NCBI GenBank assembly: GCA_963772375.1
Contig: CAVYXG010000005.1
Span: 806,001-870,000 of the forward strand
Direction: 5' to 3'
Length of the DNA: 64,000 nucleotides
Source: DATBHM01 sp963772375
Lineage (GTDB): Bacteria; Actinomycetota; UBA4738; JACQTL01
Made by a program: the position numbers and the translations under genes. The notes below the pieces were generated by a model. That model was not told the origin of the DNA, did no database searches, and worked only from the letters and a program-made list of their open reading frames with translations. Shown here piece after piece: positions 18,888-27,902 of the stretch. Positions within the stretch are counted from its first letter, which is position 1; each line of letters begins with the position of its first letter.

Positions 18888-20843
18888 ATGTCGATGGCGG
18901 AACCGGCCGTGCTGGTCGAGGCGAGGCGAGCGCTCGACGACCACCGATGGGAGGAGGCGTTCGAGTCGCTCTCCCGGGCCGATGCCTCAACGCCGCTCGG
19001 CGGTGAGGACCTGGTGGCACTGGCCGAGGCGGCGTGGTTCACGGCACGGGCCGACGCGGCGATCGAGTTCAAGGAACGTGCGTTCCGGGCCCACAGCGAA
19101 GTCGGGGACGTGAGCCGGGCCGCGATCGTGGCGTTCGACCTGGCCAGGGAGTACTCGTTCAAGCGGAAGTTCTCGATCGCGTCGGCGTGGGCTGCACGGG
19201 GGCGCAAGCTGCTGGAGGGCCGGCCCGAGGGCGTCGCGAACGGATGGGCGGCCCTCTGTGAGGCCTTCATGCTGGAGGGAACCGGCGAGCTCGACGCCGC
19301 GATCGAGTTGGCGGGCGCCGCGATCGACATCGGGGCCCGGTACGGCGACGCCGACCTCCAGGCGATCGGCCTCGTCCAGCGGGGGTTGCTGCTGATCACC
19401 CTCGGCAGGACCGACGAGGGGTTCCCGCTCATGGAGGAGGCGACCATCGCCGCGGTGAACGGCGAGCTCGGCCCGATCGTCACCGGGGTGGCGTACTGCG
19501 CCATGATCGCGGCCTGCCGGAACACCACCGACTACCGCCGGGCGAGCGAGTGGACGGAGGCGGCGCACCGGTGGTGCGAACGCCAGTCCATCAACGGGTT
19601 CCCAGGCGTGTGCCGGGTGCACCGGGCCGAGATCATGGGCCTTCAGGGCGGACTCCAGGAGGCCGAACACGAGCTCACGCAGGCCACCCGCGAGCTCGAG
19701 AACTACAACAGCACGCCGCCGCTCGCTGACGGGTACTACTCGCTGGGGGAGACCCGTCTGCGAATGGGCGACCTGGCCGGCGCCGAGGACGCGCTGCGGC
19801 AGGCGCATGCGCTCGGGCGGTCGCCGCATCCGGCGCTCGCGCTGATCCGGCTGCGGCAGGGGAACATCCGGTCCGCCTCGTCGGCGATCGACGAGGCGGT
19901 GCGGGACGAGACCCTCGACCTGTGGCACCGGGCCCGGCTGCTGCCGGCGCAGGTTCAGATCGCGCTGGCTGCCGGGGACGCCGCGACGGCACGGCGGGCG
20001 GCCGAGGAGCTCGCGCAGATCGCCGCGGTGCACTCCTCGCCGGCGCTGCTCGCCGCGCGGCACGACGCGCTGGGGCGGGCGTTGCTGGCGGAGGGGGACT
20101 CGGAAGGCGCGGGGCGGGAGCTCCGGACGGCCATCCGGCATTGGCGCGAGGTGGGCGCGCCGTACGAGATCGCGGCGGACCGGGTGGCGCTGGCCAGGGC
20201 GCTGCGGGCCGCCGCGAACGACGACGCGGCCGACCTCGAGCTGGAGGCCGCGAAGGCGGAGTTCGAACGGCTGGGCGCGGTGCTGGACGCTTCGGAGGTG
20301 GAGGAAGCGATTCGGGCCCGGGCGGCCCGACAGGCGGCGCCGGCGACCACGCGCAGGACGTTCATGTTCACCGACATCGTGGGCTCGACGAACCTGGCCG
20401 AGGCCATGGGCGACGAGGCCTGGGAGCACCTGCTCCGGTGGCACGACGAGACGCTGCGGGGGCTGTTCTCCCGGCACGGCGGCGAGGTCGTGACGTCGAC
20501 GGGGGACGGGTTCTTCGTGGCGTTCGATTCGGCCGATCGGGCGGTGGACTGCGCGTTGGCCGTCCAGCGGGCGCTCGCCGAGCACCGGCGAACGCACGGG
20601 TTCGCGCCGGGGGTGCGCATCGGCGTGCACGCGGCCGCGGCCACCCGGCGGGGTGAGGACTACAGCGGGGTGGGGGTGCACGTGGCCGCCCGCATCGCCG
20701 CGCTGGCCGAGGGGGGCCAGATCCTGGCATCGGCCGCCACCGCGGCCGAGGTCGGCCGGCCGTGCCCGATCACGGACCTGCGTTCGCTGACGCTGAAGGG
20801 CGTCTCGGCGCCGGTCGACGTCGTGACGATCGGCTGGGCTTGA
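18888..20843 (+). CDS. TPR protein with C-terminal class III adenylate/guanylate cyclase
   Basis: About 651 residues. Residues 1-480 are helical TPR-like repeats, with no membrane segment. Residues about 487-650 are a class III nucleotide cyclase: RRTFMFTDIVGSTNL (first metal Asp), STGDGFFVAFDSADRAVDCA (second metal Asp), RIGVHAAAATRRGEDYSGVG and HVAARIAALAEGGQILAS. It would make cAMP or cGMP in response to something bound by the TPR part. The TPR part is clearly homologous to that of the LuxR regulator at 36418-38067 (see the shared IVTGVAYCA / RRASEWTEA pattern). ATG 18888 has GACAAT nine bases upstream and no ribosome site. Confidence 0.86.
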   Translation: MSMAEPAVLVEARRALDDHRWEEAFESLSRADASTPLGGEDLVALAEAAWFTARADAAIEFKERAFRAHSEVGDVSRAAIVAFDLAREYSFKRKFSIASAWAARGRKLLEGRPEGVANGWAALCEAFMLEGTGELDAAIELAGAAIDIGARYGDADLQAIGLVQRGLLLITLGRTDEGFPLMEEATIAAVNGELGPIVTGVAYCAMIAACRNTTDYRRASEWTEAAHRWCERQSINGFPGVCRVHRAEIMGLQGGLQEAEHELTQATRELENYNSTPPLADGYYSLGETRLRMGDLAGAEDALRQAHALGRSPHPALALIRLRQGNIRSASSAIDEAVRDETLDLWHRARLLPAQVQIALAAGDAATARRAAEELAQIAAVHSSPALLAARHDALGRALLAEGDSEGAGRELRTAIRHWREVGAPYEIAADRVALARALRAAANDDAADLELEAAKAEFERLGAVLDASEVEEAIRARAARQAAPATTRRTFMFTDIVGSTNLAEAMGDEAWEHLLRWHDETLRGLFSRHGGEVVTSTGDGFFVAFDSADRAVDCALAVQRALAEHRRTHGFAPGVRIGVHAAAATRRGEDYSGVGVHVAARIAALAEGGQILASAATAAEVGRPCPITDLRSLTLKGVSAPVDVVTIGWA

Positions 20844-20967
20844 GGGCGAGCTCGCGCTGGAGCATGCCCTCAGACGGCGCGGATCGCAGCGACCCGGAGC
20901 TTGCTTTGGTGGCAGAGGGTCGCTGTTCGCCGTGGAGGTCCCGGTGGCTCCTCGGTCCCGGCGCTCG

Positions 20968-21081
20968 TCACCGCGTGCGTTCGAAGGCGCCGACCTCGCA
21001 ACGCGGACCCTGGGGGCGGGCGACCATGCGTTGGTCGGCGACGAGCACCATCACGGTCGCCGCGAGTCGTCCGGCTCTCAT
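20968..21081 (-). pseudogene. Internal-deletion remnant of a beta-helix (choice-of-anchor Q) gene
   Basis: A 37-codon frame: the start MRAGRLAATVMVLVA matches the signal-peptide start of the intact gene (MGSGRLAAAVMALVA). It is joined directly to DQRMVARPQGPRCEVGAFER, which matches that gene's last 20 residues. The upstream GGAAGGGGCAGC also matches. All of the roughly 600 intervening residues are gone with the frame kept. Confidence 0.62.
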
Positions 21082-21190
21082 GCTGCCCCTTCCCTGGTCG
21101 ATGCCGGTCGGATCGGGATCCTGCGACCGTTCTGTCGGAGTAGGCTGCAGCTGGCCCGAACCGCCTTCCCCGGAGAGGAACTCATTCGGC

Positions 21191-23425
21191 ATGTCGAGCG
21201 AGGACGTCTTCGAAGACTGGGACCGTATGCGGGCCGAGCATGCCCGTCTGCTGGAGCGCTTTCGAGCGTGGGGTGCGTCGGCCGACGAAGCCGCGCACGC
21301 GGACGGCTTCCTCTCCTGGATGGGCCGGGTGACCGAGCTCCGGCCGAACGAGCGGGACGTCATCGAGTTCCTCTGGGGGTTCGTTCCGAGGAAGGTGCTC
21401 GGCACGGAGGACGTGCTGGACGAGGTGCGGGCGGCGGTGGCCAGGCTCCTGGAGTTCCTCCGATCCGATCCGGGCCTGGACACGGGGGCGGCGCTCGGCG
21501 TCGCCCGGGACCGGTCGACGTTCCTCCGTCGGGTGCGTTCGTTCGAAGGGAGCGGGTCCGAGTGGTTCGAGGAGCTCGGGGACTATCTGGGGATCACCGG
21601 GATGGAGCCGTTCCAGGTGCTGCCGGACGGGTTCACCTGGGGCGGCATCCAGGGTTGGAACGAGGCGCGCGCGTTCAATGAGCTCCGCGACGTCCTCGTG
21701 AAGGCGGTGGCCGACGGCCGGGTCGACCCCGATGCGCCCGGCTGGCGGGCGCGCTCGGCGGTGATCCAGCTCACCTGGCTCGACACGCCGTCCCCGATGT
21801 TCGATGGCCGGTCCCCGCGGGCGGTCATCGCGAACGAGCGCGCACACGCCGCGCCGACGTTCGGTCAGACCCTCGAGGGCGTGAAGTCGCTCCAGAAGGC
21901 GGGCCTGTTCCGGGGGATTCCGTTCGACGAGATCGACGGCGAACCCGCCCCGACGGGGGGGCGCGCGCTCGACGTGGGGGAGTCCGGGCCGCCGGTGTTC
22001 CCTCTTCGCAAGCTGCCGACGGAGAGCGAGCTGGTGACGGCGGCGGCAGGCTCGAGGCTGCTCGATGACGTTCGCGCGCTGCTGGAGCGGATCGGAACCG
22101 GGAGCAGGCTCACCCAGAAGGGGAACCTCAACCTGGCGGACGCCCGGGCGCTGGCGGTCGCGATCGGGGTGGGGGAGATGTTCGACCCTGAGATCGGCGG
22201 ACAGCTGTTCCACACCAAGAGCTCGACGGAGATCCCCACCGTGCACCTGGCGTTCCGGGCAGCCAGGGCGGCGGGGTTCGTACGGGTGCAGCACGGCAAG
22301 GTGCTGCCGACGAAGCGCGCGTCGATGCTCGGACGGGACCCACTGGCGGACTGGGGGGACCTGTTCGAAGCGGTGGTGTGGAAGCTCCGGTGGCCGGTGC
22401 ACGCGTACCCGGACGACCGCACGGCGTTCTGGGCCGACGACCTCGCCGACCTGATGCCCCGGCTGCTGGAGGGCCTGTACGCTGCGCCGCCCGAGGAATC
22501 CCTCCCGGTTCACCGGTTGTCCGCGTTATTGTGGGAGGAGTTCGAACGGATCTACGACCTCGACGGCCTCACTCCCGGCCAGCGCGAATACCTGCCCGGT
22601 CGGTTGATGTGGAACGTGACGCAGGCCGTCTTCGAACCGCTCGACCGGCTGGGCGCCGTCGAGCTTCGCATCCCGCCCGAGCCCGAGCGGCCGTCGTCGT
22701 GGACGGACGACGAAGCGACCCGGGCGTACTTCCTGGCCCATCGCCAGCGAGAACGAGGGATCGTCGTCCGGCTGACGCCGCTCGGCGCGTGGGCGGCGCG
22801 GGCGGTGATCGCGCGGCTGTCGGGTGGCACCGAACCGCCGGCCGCCGGCGACCTCGGCGCGCGGGCGCGTTCGGCCGAGGCGTTGGTGGCGTTGGCGCAG
22901 GAGCACGAGCTCACGCCCGACGAGGTTCGGGCGGAGGCGGCCGCGTTCCGGGAACAAGCCGGCGCCTCGGCGGCGGAGGAATTCGCGCGGATGCTGGCCG
23001 CCGGAGGTCCTACCACGCTGTTGGTCAAGGCGTGCATGGACGCGCTCCCGGACTCGGAGCTGGAGCCGGCGGTGCGGTCGGCGGCACTCACCGCTTCGTC
23101 CGGCGCCGGGGCGATGCAGTGCGTGGCGTGGCTGACCGAGCACGGGCTGGACGCGCCGCCGATCGCACCGAGCCACGACGAGCTGGTCGAGGCCACGATC
23201 TGGAGCGTCGTGGAGGTGGCCAGAGCCGACGGTCCGCAGGGCACGGCCGAGATGCTCGTCGTGCTCCCCGAGAGCGAGCAGCTCGAAGTGGCGGAATCCG
23301 TGGGGAGCTCGGCGAGCCCCTACGCGCTCGAGGCCGCGATGGCGATCGCGGCGGCGCCGCTGTCCTCGGCCGTCCGTAAGGCGGGCCGCCGCTCGATCCA
23401 CCGGCTGCGGACCCGCGGCACCTGA
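21191..23425 (+). CDS. Large protein of unknown function
   Basis: 744 residues, mostly helical, no signal peptide or membrane segment. ATG 21191 follows GAGAGGAACTCATTCGGC. Visible blocks: an N-terminal helical part with SADEAAHADGFLSWMGRVTE; a Trp-rich stretch GWNEARAFNELRDVLVKAV; SQ-like KLPTESELVTAA; GNLNLADARALAVAIG; a winged-helix-like middle with RAARAAGFVRVQHGKVLPTK; and an Ala-rich C-terminal helical repeat region. I do not recognise the family. It stands alone between an eroded beta-helix remnant and a convergent Uma2 gene. It keeps a full-length frame and normal codon use, so it is probably expressed. Confidence 0.75.
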   Translation: MSSEDVFEDWDRMRAEHARLLERFRAWGASADEAAHADGFLSWMGRVTELRPNERDVIEFLWGFVPRKVLGTEDVLDEVRAAVARLLEFLRSDPGLDTGAALGVARDRSTFLRRVRSFEGSGSEWFEELGDYLGITGMEPFQVLPDGFTWGGIQGWNEARAFNELRDVLVKAVADGRVDPDAPGWRARSAVIQLTWLDTPSPMFDGRSPRAVIANERAHAAPTFGQTLEGVKSLQKAGLFRGIPFDEIDGEPAPTGGRALDVGESGPPVFPLRKLPTESELVTAAAGSRLLDDVRALLERIGTGSRLTQKGNLNLADARALAVAIGVGEMFDPEIGGQLFHTKSSTEIPTVHLAFRAARAAGFVRVQHGKVLPTKRASMLGRDPLADWGDLFEAVVWKLRWPVHAYPDDRTAFWADDLADLMPRLLEGLYAAPPEESLPVHRLSALLWEEFERIYDLDGLTPGQREYLPGRLMWNVTQAVFEPLDRLGAVELRIPPEPERPSSWTDDEATRAYFLAHRQRERGIVVRLTPLGAWAARAVIARLSGGTEPPAAGDLGARARSAEALVALAQEHELTPDEVRAEAAAFREQAGASAAEEFARMLAAGGPTTLLVKACMDALPDSELEPAVRSAALTASSGAGAMQCVAWLTEHGLDAPPIAPSHDELVEATIWSVVEVARADGPQGTAEMLVVLPESEQLEVAESVGSSASPYALEAAMAIAAAPLSSAVRKAGRRSIHRLRTRGT

Positions 23426-23503
23426 ACCCGTCGTCCTGTTGGCAGGCTTGAACCGAGTCCAACGGCGGGTTCGGCTACCCGATCCGGCGCAGGCGAACGA
23501 GCC

Positions 23504-24076
23504 TCAGAGGGCGTCGACCGGATCGCCCAGGACCTGGTCGACCGGAACGCGAAGCCCGGGAAGCGACGAGGAATCGATCGCCTCGCCCCGGTCGGAGACG
23601 ACCGGCGGTCCGTAGCGGTCCCCGGCCAGCCGGTACACCTCGAGCCGGTCCACGTCGAGGTCCACGAACCAGTACTCGGTGACGCCGTATTGCTCGTAGA
23701 GCGACTTCTTCCTCGTGAGGTCGTCGCGTCTCGTGCTCGCCGAGGAGACCTCCACGACGAGGTCGGGCGGGACGCCGATGAACGGCTGATCGCCGAGCGA
23801 CGCGACCCGTTCGGCCCGCACGAAGACGAGATCCGGCTCCACGACATCCACGTCCGAGAGCCGGACGTCGACGGGCGCGGCGAGCGCCTCTCCTCCGTGC
23901 TGCCTCGCGTATTGCAGCAGGAGATAGAGGAGATTCCCGGAGGCCCGCTGGTGCCGACGTCCTGGGGCGGGTGTCACCAGGAGCTCCCCGTCGATGATCT
24001 CCCGGCGGAACAGATCGTCCGGGAACTTCTGGAGGTCGTCGTACGTGAGCCCGCTCGTCTTCGGCTGCGTCGCCAT
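23504..24076 (-). CDS. Uma2-family putative restriction-like endonuclease
   Basis: 190 residues. The DUF820/Uma2 PD-(D/E)XK fold is visible: YDDLQKFPDDLFRREIIDGE (E of motif I), VEPDLVFVRAERV, then PPDLVVEVSSASTRRDD with the E-V-S core and a downstream KK/YEQYGVTEYWFVDLDVDRL. Family members are small, often multi-copy nuclease-fold proteins of unclear role, with toxin or mobile-element links suggested. GGGAGGTGGACG precedes the ATG. The product is cytoplasmic. Confidence 0.88.
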   Translation of the reverse strand: MATQPKTSGLTYDDLQKFPDDLFRREIIDGELLVTPAPGRRHQRASGNLLYLLLQYARQHGGEALAAPVDVRLSDVDVVEPDLVFVRAERVASLGDQPFIGVPPDLVVEVSSASTRRDDLTRKKSLYEQYGVTEYWFVDLDVDRLEVYRLAGDRYGPPVVSDRGEAIDSSSLPGLRVPVDQVLGDPVDAL

Positions 24077-24141
24077 CGTCCACCTCCCACGCGCGCGAAG
24101 CTATCGCGAGGGTACGACATCGCCGATCGGTGGGGTGCTCG

Positions 24142-25041
24142 CTACAACAGGCCGTTCACGACCAGGAAGCTCCTGGCGGCCGTGGCCAGGTCCTCGCCGT
24201 GGACCACGTGGCCGACGAGTGCGGTCACGTTCTCCGTGGTGAGGCGGGCGCTCACCGCGTCGAGCACGCGGCGGACCTCGGCGCTCAGCTTGGCCGTCCG
24301 GATCACGGGCGTGATGTTCTCGGCGTTCTGGAGGTGCCGGTCGTCCACCAGCGGGACGAATCCGTTCTCCCGGATGCTCGGATCCGTGGAGAACAGCAGG
24401 CCGACCTGCACCTCGTCGGTCTTCAGCGCGGCGATGGTCTGCGGCCCCCCGACGTCGAGCGGCTGGAAGTCGTCGAACAGGATCCCGTAGACGCGGTTCA
24501 GGCCCGGGAGGCAGAGCGCTCGCTGCGCGCATTCCGGCGGGCCGCCGAAGGTCAGCCGGTCCGCGACGGGGGCCAGCGAGCTCATCGTCGTCAGGTCGAA
24601 TCGCCGGGCGGTCTGCGCGTTCACGACGAACTCGTTGGTGTCGTGGGCCGCCGACGGCGTGAGCACGGTGATGCCTCGCGACCGCAGCAGGTCGCGGTCG
24701 AGCCGGGCGACGCGCCCCGGGTCCTCGGAGGCCTGCGCGTTCGGATCGAGGAACAGGAGCAGCGACGAGAGGTACTCGGGCTCGAGGTCGATCTGCCCCG
24801 ACTCCAGGGCGTTCTCGGAGAGCTCCCGGGACCGGAGGTCGAACTGCCGCTCGACGCGATAGCCGGCATGCCCCAGGACCTGCGCGTACATCTCGGCCAC
24901 GAGCTGGTTCTCGGTGAAGGCGCCGGACACCCCGACGACGATCGTCCCCTGCTGGCCTCCGCGCGGGGTCGGGCCGGCACCCGAGGTGCCACAGGCCGCC
25001 AGAGCGGTGAGACACACGGCCAGCAGGAGAAGCCTCCTCAT
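24142..25041 (-). CDS. Solute-binding lipoprotein of glycine-betaine/choline (OpuAC/ProX) type
   Basis: 299 residues. The signal peptide has lipobox LTALAAC (Cys17), then TIVVGVSGAFTENQLVAEMY, RVERQFDLRSRELSENALES, GQIDLEPEYLSSLL and VQVGLLFSTDPSIRENGFV, the pattern of type II substrate-binding proteins for quaternary ammonium compounds. It should sit on the outer face of the membrane. No permease or ATPase gene is adjacent. Instead it starts four bases after the stop of a membrane cyclase, so it may sense a ligand for that cyclase rather than feed a transporter. Confidence 0.86.
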   Translation of the reverse strand: MRRLLLLAVCLTALAACGTSGAGPTPRGGQQGTIVVGVSGAFTENQLVAEMYAQVLGHAGYRVERQFDLRSRELSENALESGQIDLEPEYLSSLLLFLDPNAQASEDPGRVARLDRDLLRSRGITVLTPSAAHDTNEFVVNAQTARRFDLTTMSSLAPVADRLTFGGPPECAQRALCLPGLNRVYGILFDDFQPLDVGGPQTIAALKTDEVQVGLLFSTDPSIRENGFVPLVDDRHLQNAENITPVIRTAKLSAEVRRVLDAVSARLTTENVTALVGHVVHGEDLATAARSFLVVNGLL

Positions 25042-25045
25042 GAGC

Positions 25046-26377
25046 TCAGCCTCGGGCGGACCGGACCGAGACCTGCGCGTCGGCGCGGCGGCCCAGCAGC
25101 ACGCGCGCCTGCGAAGGCCCCTTGCCCTTCAGGTCCACGACCCGCCTCGGCCCGAACTCGCAGGCGTCCTCGAGGTGGTCGGCCGTCGCCTCGGAGACCA
25201 GGGCCTGGCCGGGCTCGGCGCTCTCCTGGAGTCTGCTGGCGAGGTTCACGGTGTCGCCCCACAGGTCGTAGGCGAACTTCCGCTGCCCGATGATCCCGGC
25301 GACTGCGGGTCCCGTGGCGACCCCGATCCGCACGCGGATGGGGTCACCGGACGGCCACCGCACCTGGCCCGCTTCGTCGAGGATGTCGATCGCCATCGAC
25401 AGGGCCGCCGCGGCGTGATTCGCCCTCGGAACCGGCGCGCCGGCCACGGCCATGTACGCGTCGCCGATCGTCTTGATCTTCTCGAGGCGGTGCCGGTCGG
25501 CGATCTGGTCGAACCGGCGGAACAGCTCGTCCAGTGCGCCGGCGAACTCCTCGGGGGTCGACCGCGCGCCCTGCTCCGTGGATCCGACCGCGTCGGCGAA
25601 CACGACCGTCACCTGGTCGAACGCCTGGGCCACGTGCCCATCCGGGGAGATCTTGAGCTGGTCGATGACGGCCTGGGGCAGGATGTTCAGCAGCAGGCCG
25701 TCGGATCGCTCCCGCTCCTGTTGCAGCTCGCGCTCCCGCAGGAACACCTGTCGTGCGTACCGCTCCATCCGATAGGCCGCCATGCATCCCATGACCCCGA
25801 ACGAGAGGAGGAAGAAGGCCGCGATGAGCTGGCTCACCTCGACGATGTATCGCGCCGTGTACGCATACGGGAGGTACGCGGCGATGCCGATCACGGTGAC
25901 CAGCACGACCAGGAGGAACCGAAGCCGCAGGAGGGTGTAGGTGAACGCCGTGATGAGGAGGATCCCGACGTAGCCGTACTCGGCGGGCAGCGTGAGGATG
26001 TTCGAGGCGTAGTACACCCACAACAGCAGCGTCAGCGTCGCGATGACGACCGTCATCGATTGCCAGATCCGCCGGAACAGCGGGGTGAACGTCAGCCCGA
26101 AGCCGACGAGGAGCAACGGGATGAACACGCCGTACCGCATGACCGTGTCGAGCCTGCGGTCGGCCAGGGCGAGGATGTGGGGGTGCATGAGCAGGCCCCA
26201 CGCGATCCACAGGCCGATCCCGGCCAGGAAGGCGAAGCGGATGTTCCCCACGTTGTGACGGAACCGGTCGTCCCGAAAGGCCGCCTCGAGGGCAGGGTCG
26301 CGGAACCGCAGCCGCAGCCGATCCAGGCTGAGCGTCGAGCGCTCTCCCCGTTGGTTTGGTGTATCGGGACGATCCAT
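25046..26377 (-). CDS. Membrane-bound class III adenylate/guanylate cyclase
   Basis: About 443 residues. ATG 26377 has GGGGGGAG seven bases upstream; ATG 26401 in frame is weaker. Six hydrophobic segments (about 45-190) are followed by a short coiled linker (ERELQQERERSDGLLLNILP) and the cyclase domain (about 225-410). That domain has DQVTVVFADAVGSTEQ (metal Asp), HRLEKIKTIGDAYMAVAG (metal Asp) and AYDLWGDTVNLASRLQESAE (transition-state Asn). All catalytic positions appear intact. It would make cAMP or cGMP at the membrane. It is first in a two-gene unit with the solute-binding lipoprotein. Confidence 0.88.
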   Translation of the reverse strand: MDRPDTPNQRGERSTLSLDRLRLRFRDPALEAAFRDDRFRHNVGNIRFAFLAGIGLWIAWGLLMHPHILALADRRLDTVMRYGVFIPLLLVGFGLTFTPLFRRIWQSMTVVIATLTLLLWVYYASNILTLPAEYGYVGILLITAFTYTLLRLRFLLVVLVTVIGIAAYLPYAYTARYIVEVSQLIAAFFLLSFGVMGCMAAYRMERYARQVFLRERELQQERERSDGLLLNILPQAVIDQLKISPDGHVAQAFDQVTVVFADAVGSTEQGARSTPEEFAGALDELFRRFDQIADRHRLEKIKTIGDAYMAVAGAPVPRANHAAAALSMAIDILDEAGQVRWPSGDPIRVRIGVATGPAVAGIIGQRKFAYDLWGDTVNLASRLQESAEPGQALVSEATADHLEDACEFGPRRVVDLKGKGPSQARVLLGRRADAQVSVRSARG

Positions 26378-26518
26378 CGTGAGCTCCCCCCGGAGTGCCA
26401 TGTCCCAGACAATGATGACCGCTTGGGAGGTGGCTTGTCAGCAGAGGAACTCCGGCGGGCCGTGGCCTTCGACGGAAGGTTGTATAGGGAAGAAGGGCCG
26501 GGTGCCGATACTGCTCGT

Positions 26519-27808
26519 ATGAAGCTCGGACACGCGCTTGCGCTCTCGCTGGCCGCGCTGGCCGTGGGGGCCGTCGCGGTCCCCTCCGCCCAGTCTGTCG
26601 AGTCTCGCGCCCCCGTGCGAGGGTTCCCCGACACCTCGCGCGGGATTCACGTCTTCGAGGACCAGCTGGCCGACCCACTCACGCCCGGGTTGCTCCGGTT
26701 CGCCGCGACGCACTACGATGGCAGCCAGAAGCAGCGCCGCTCGATGGTCGACGCGCTCCACGGCAGGAACCCCGCGTTCATGGTGCTGCAGTACCGGCTC
26801 GGTCTGGGGCTCGGCTACCGGGCCAGTGCGACGGGGTGCAACCACGACGGCGACTGGCTGTACGTCATCGACGGCGACCGGTGGGTCCGCGAGTGGCCGT
26901 CGCATCCGGACGAGCGGTGGCTCTTCCACCGCAACGGCCATCGCGAGTACATGTGCGACTGGGGCTGGTACTTGACCAACCCGGACAGCGCCGCGTGGCG
27001 CAACTGGTTCCTGTCGAAGCTTCGCGGGCAGGTCACACGGACCCACGCCGATGGCGTGTTCCTCGACTCGGTGAGCGTCCCGAACGAGTTCGGCGCTTCA
27101 GCGTGGGATCCGCCGCTGCCGGCGGTCGACGCCGGGTTCGAGCGGGCGTGGTCCCGGCGGATCGAGCGGTGGCTGCCGGTCGTGCGGTCCGCCGTGGATC
27201 GACCGGTCGTGGTCAACGCGGGATCGTGGATCACCACGCGCGACGTGACGAACTACTCGGGGGCCTCGGGCGTGATGATCGAGGGGTGCGCGCAGCCTTC
27301 GTCTGGCGGCTCGTACGCGCCGGAGGACTGGGTGCTGCAGGCGAACCGGGTCATCGGCCTGGTTCGCCTCGGCCGGATCGTGATCTGTCAGGCCTATCCC
27401 GACCCCGGCGACGTCCGCATGCGCATGTTCGTGCTCGGAACGTCCCTGCTGTGGCAGGGGGCCCACACGTTCCTCAACCTCGAGATCGGCATGGATCCGG
27501 AGTGGTTCCCGGAGTACGGCATCGACCTCGGCGCCCCGGTCGGCCCGCTCCCGTCGACCGTCGCCGGGTTCCGGCACGGAGGCGTCTACGTCCGCCGCTT
27601 CGAGCGCGGCCGTGTCGTCGTCAACCCGACCGAATCGACCCACACGGTCACGCTCCCGGGGACGATGTTCCGTGTCGTGCCTCATGGGGGAGGGTTCGTC
27701 CCTCCATCGGGAACGCTTCCCGCCACGTGGAAGCTGTCATACGCGCCGGTCGATTCGGTCACGCTCGGACCGAGGGATGCAGTCGTCCTGCTGATGTCCC
27801 GTCCGTAA
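26519..27808 (+). CDS. Secreted glycoside-hydrolase-like protein (GHL15-like barrel)
   Basis: 429 residues. Signal peptide 1-27 (LALSLAALAVGAVAVPSAQS). The body reads like a TIM-barrel glycosidase of the 'putative glycoside hydrolase' GHL15 type: GFPDTSRGIHVFEDQL, FMVLQYRLGLGLGY, the block THADGVFLDSVSV with the likely catalytic Asp, RPVVVNAGSW, VMIEGCAQP, and a small beta-domain at the end. Substrate unknown; probably extracellular polysaccharide. ATG 26519 is preceded by GATACT (26507-26512) and exactly six bases, with no ribosome site, suggesting a leaderless transcript. Confidence 0.8.
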   Translation: MKLGHALALSLAALAVGAVAVPSAQSVESRAPVRGFPDTSRGIHVFEDQLADPLTPGLLRFAATHYDGSQKQRRSMVDALHGRNPAFMVLQYRLGLGLGYRASATGCNHDGDWLYVIDGDRWVREWPSHPDERWLFHRNGHREYMCDWGWYLTNPDSAAWRNWFLSKLRGQVTRTHADGVFLDSVSVPNEFGASAWDPPLPAVDAGFERAWSRRIERWLPVVRSAVDRPVVVNAGSWITTRDVTNYSGASGVMIEGCAQPSSGGSYAPEDWVLQANRVIGLVRLGRIVICQAYPDPGDVRMRMFVLGTSLLWQGAHTFLNLEIGMDPEWFPEYGIDLGAPVGPLPSTVAGFRHGGVYVRRFERGRVVVNPTESTHTVTLPGTMFRVVPHGGGFVPPSGTLPATWKLSYAPVDSVTLGPRDAVVLLMSRP

Positions 27809-27902
27809 GACGTCCTGATCACGACCCTCCAGGGCGAGAGGAGCGTAGGGGTAGCTTGCCCCCGAGCCGGCCGAGGGACGTTGCGCGAGCGCTGCCGCCC
27901 AC

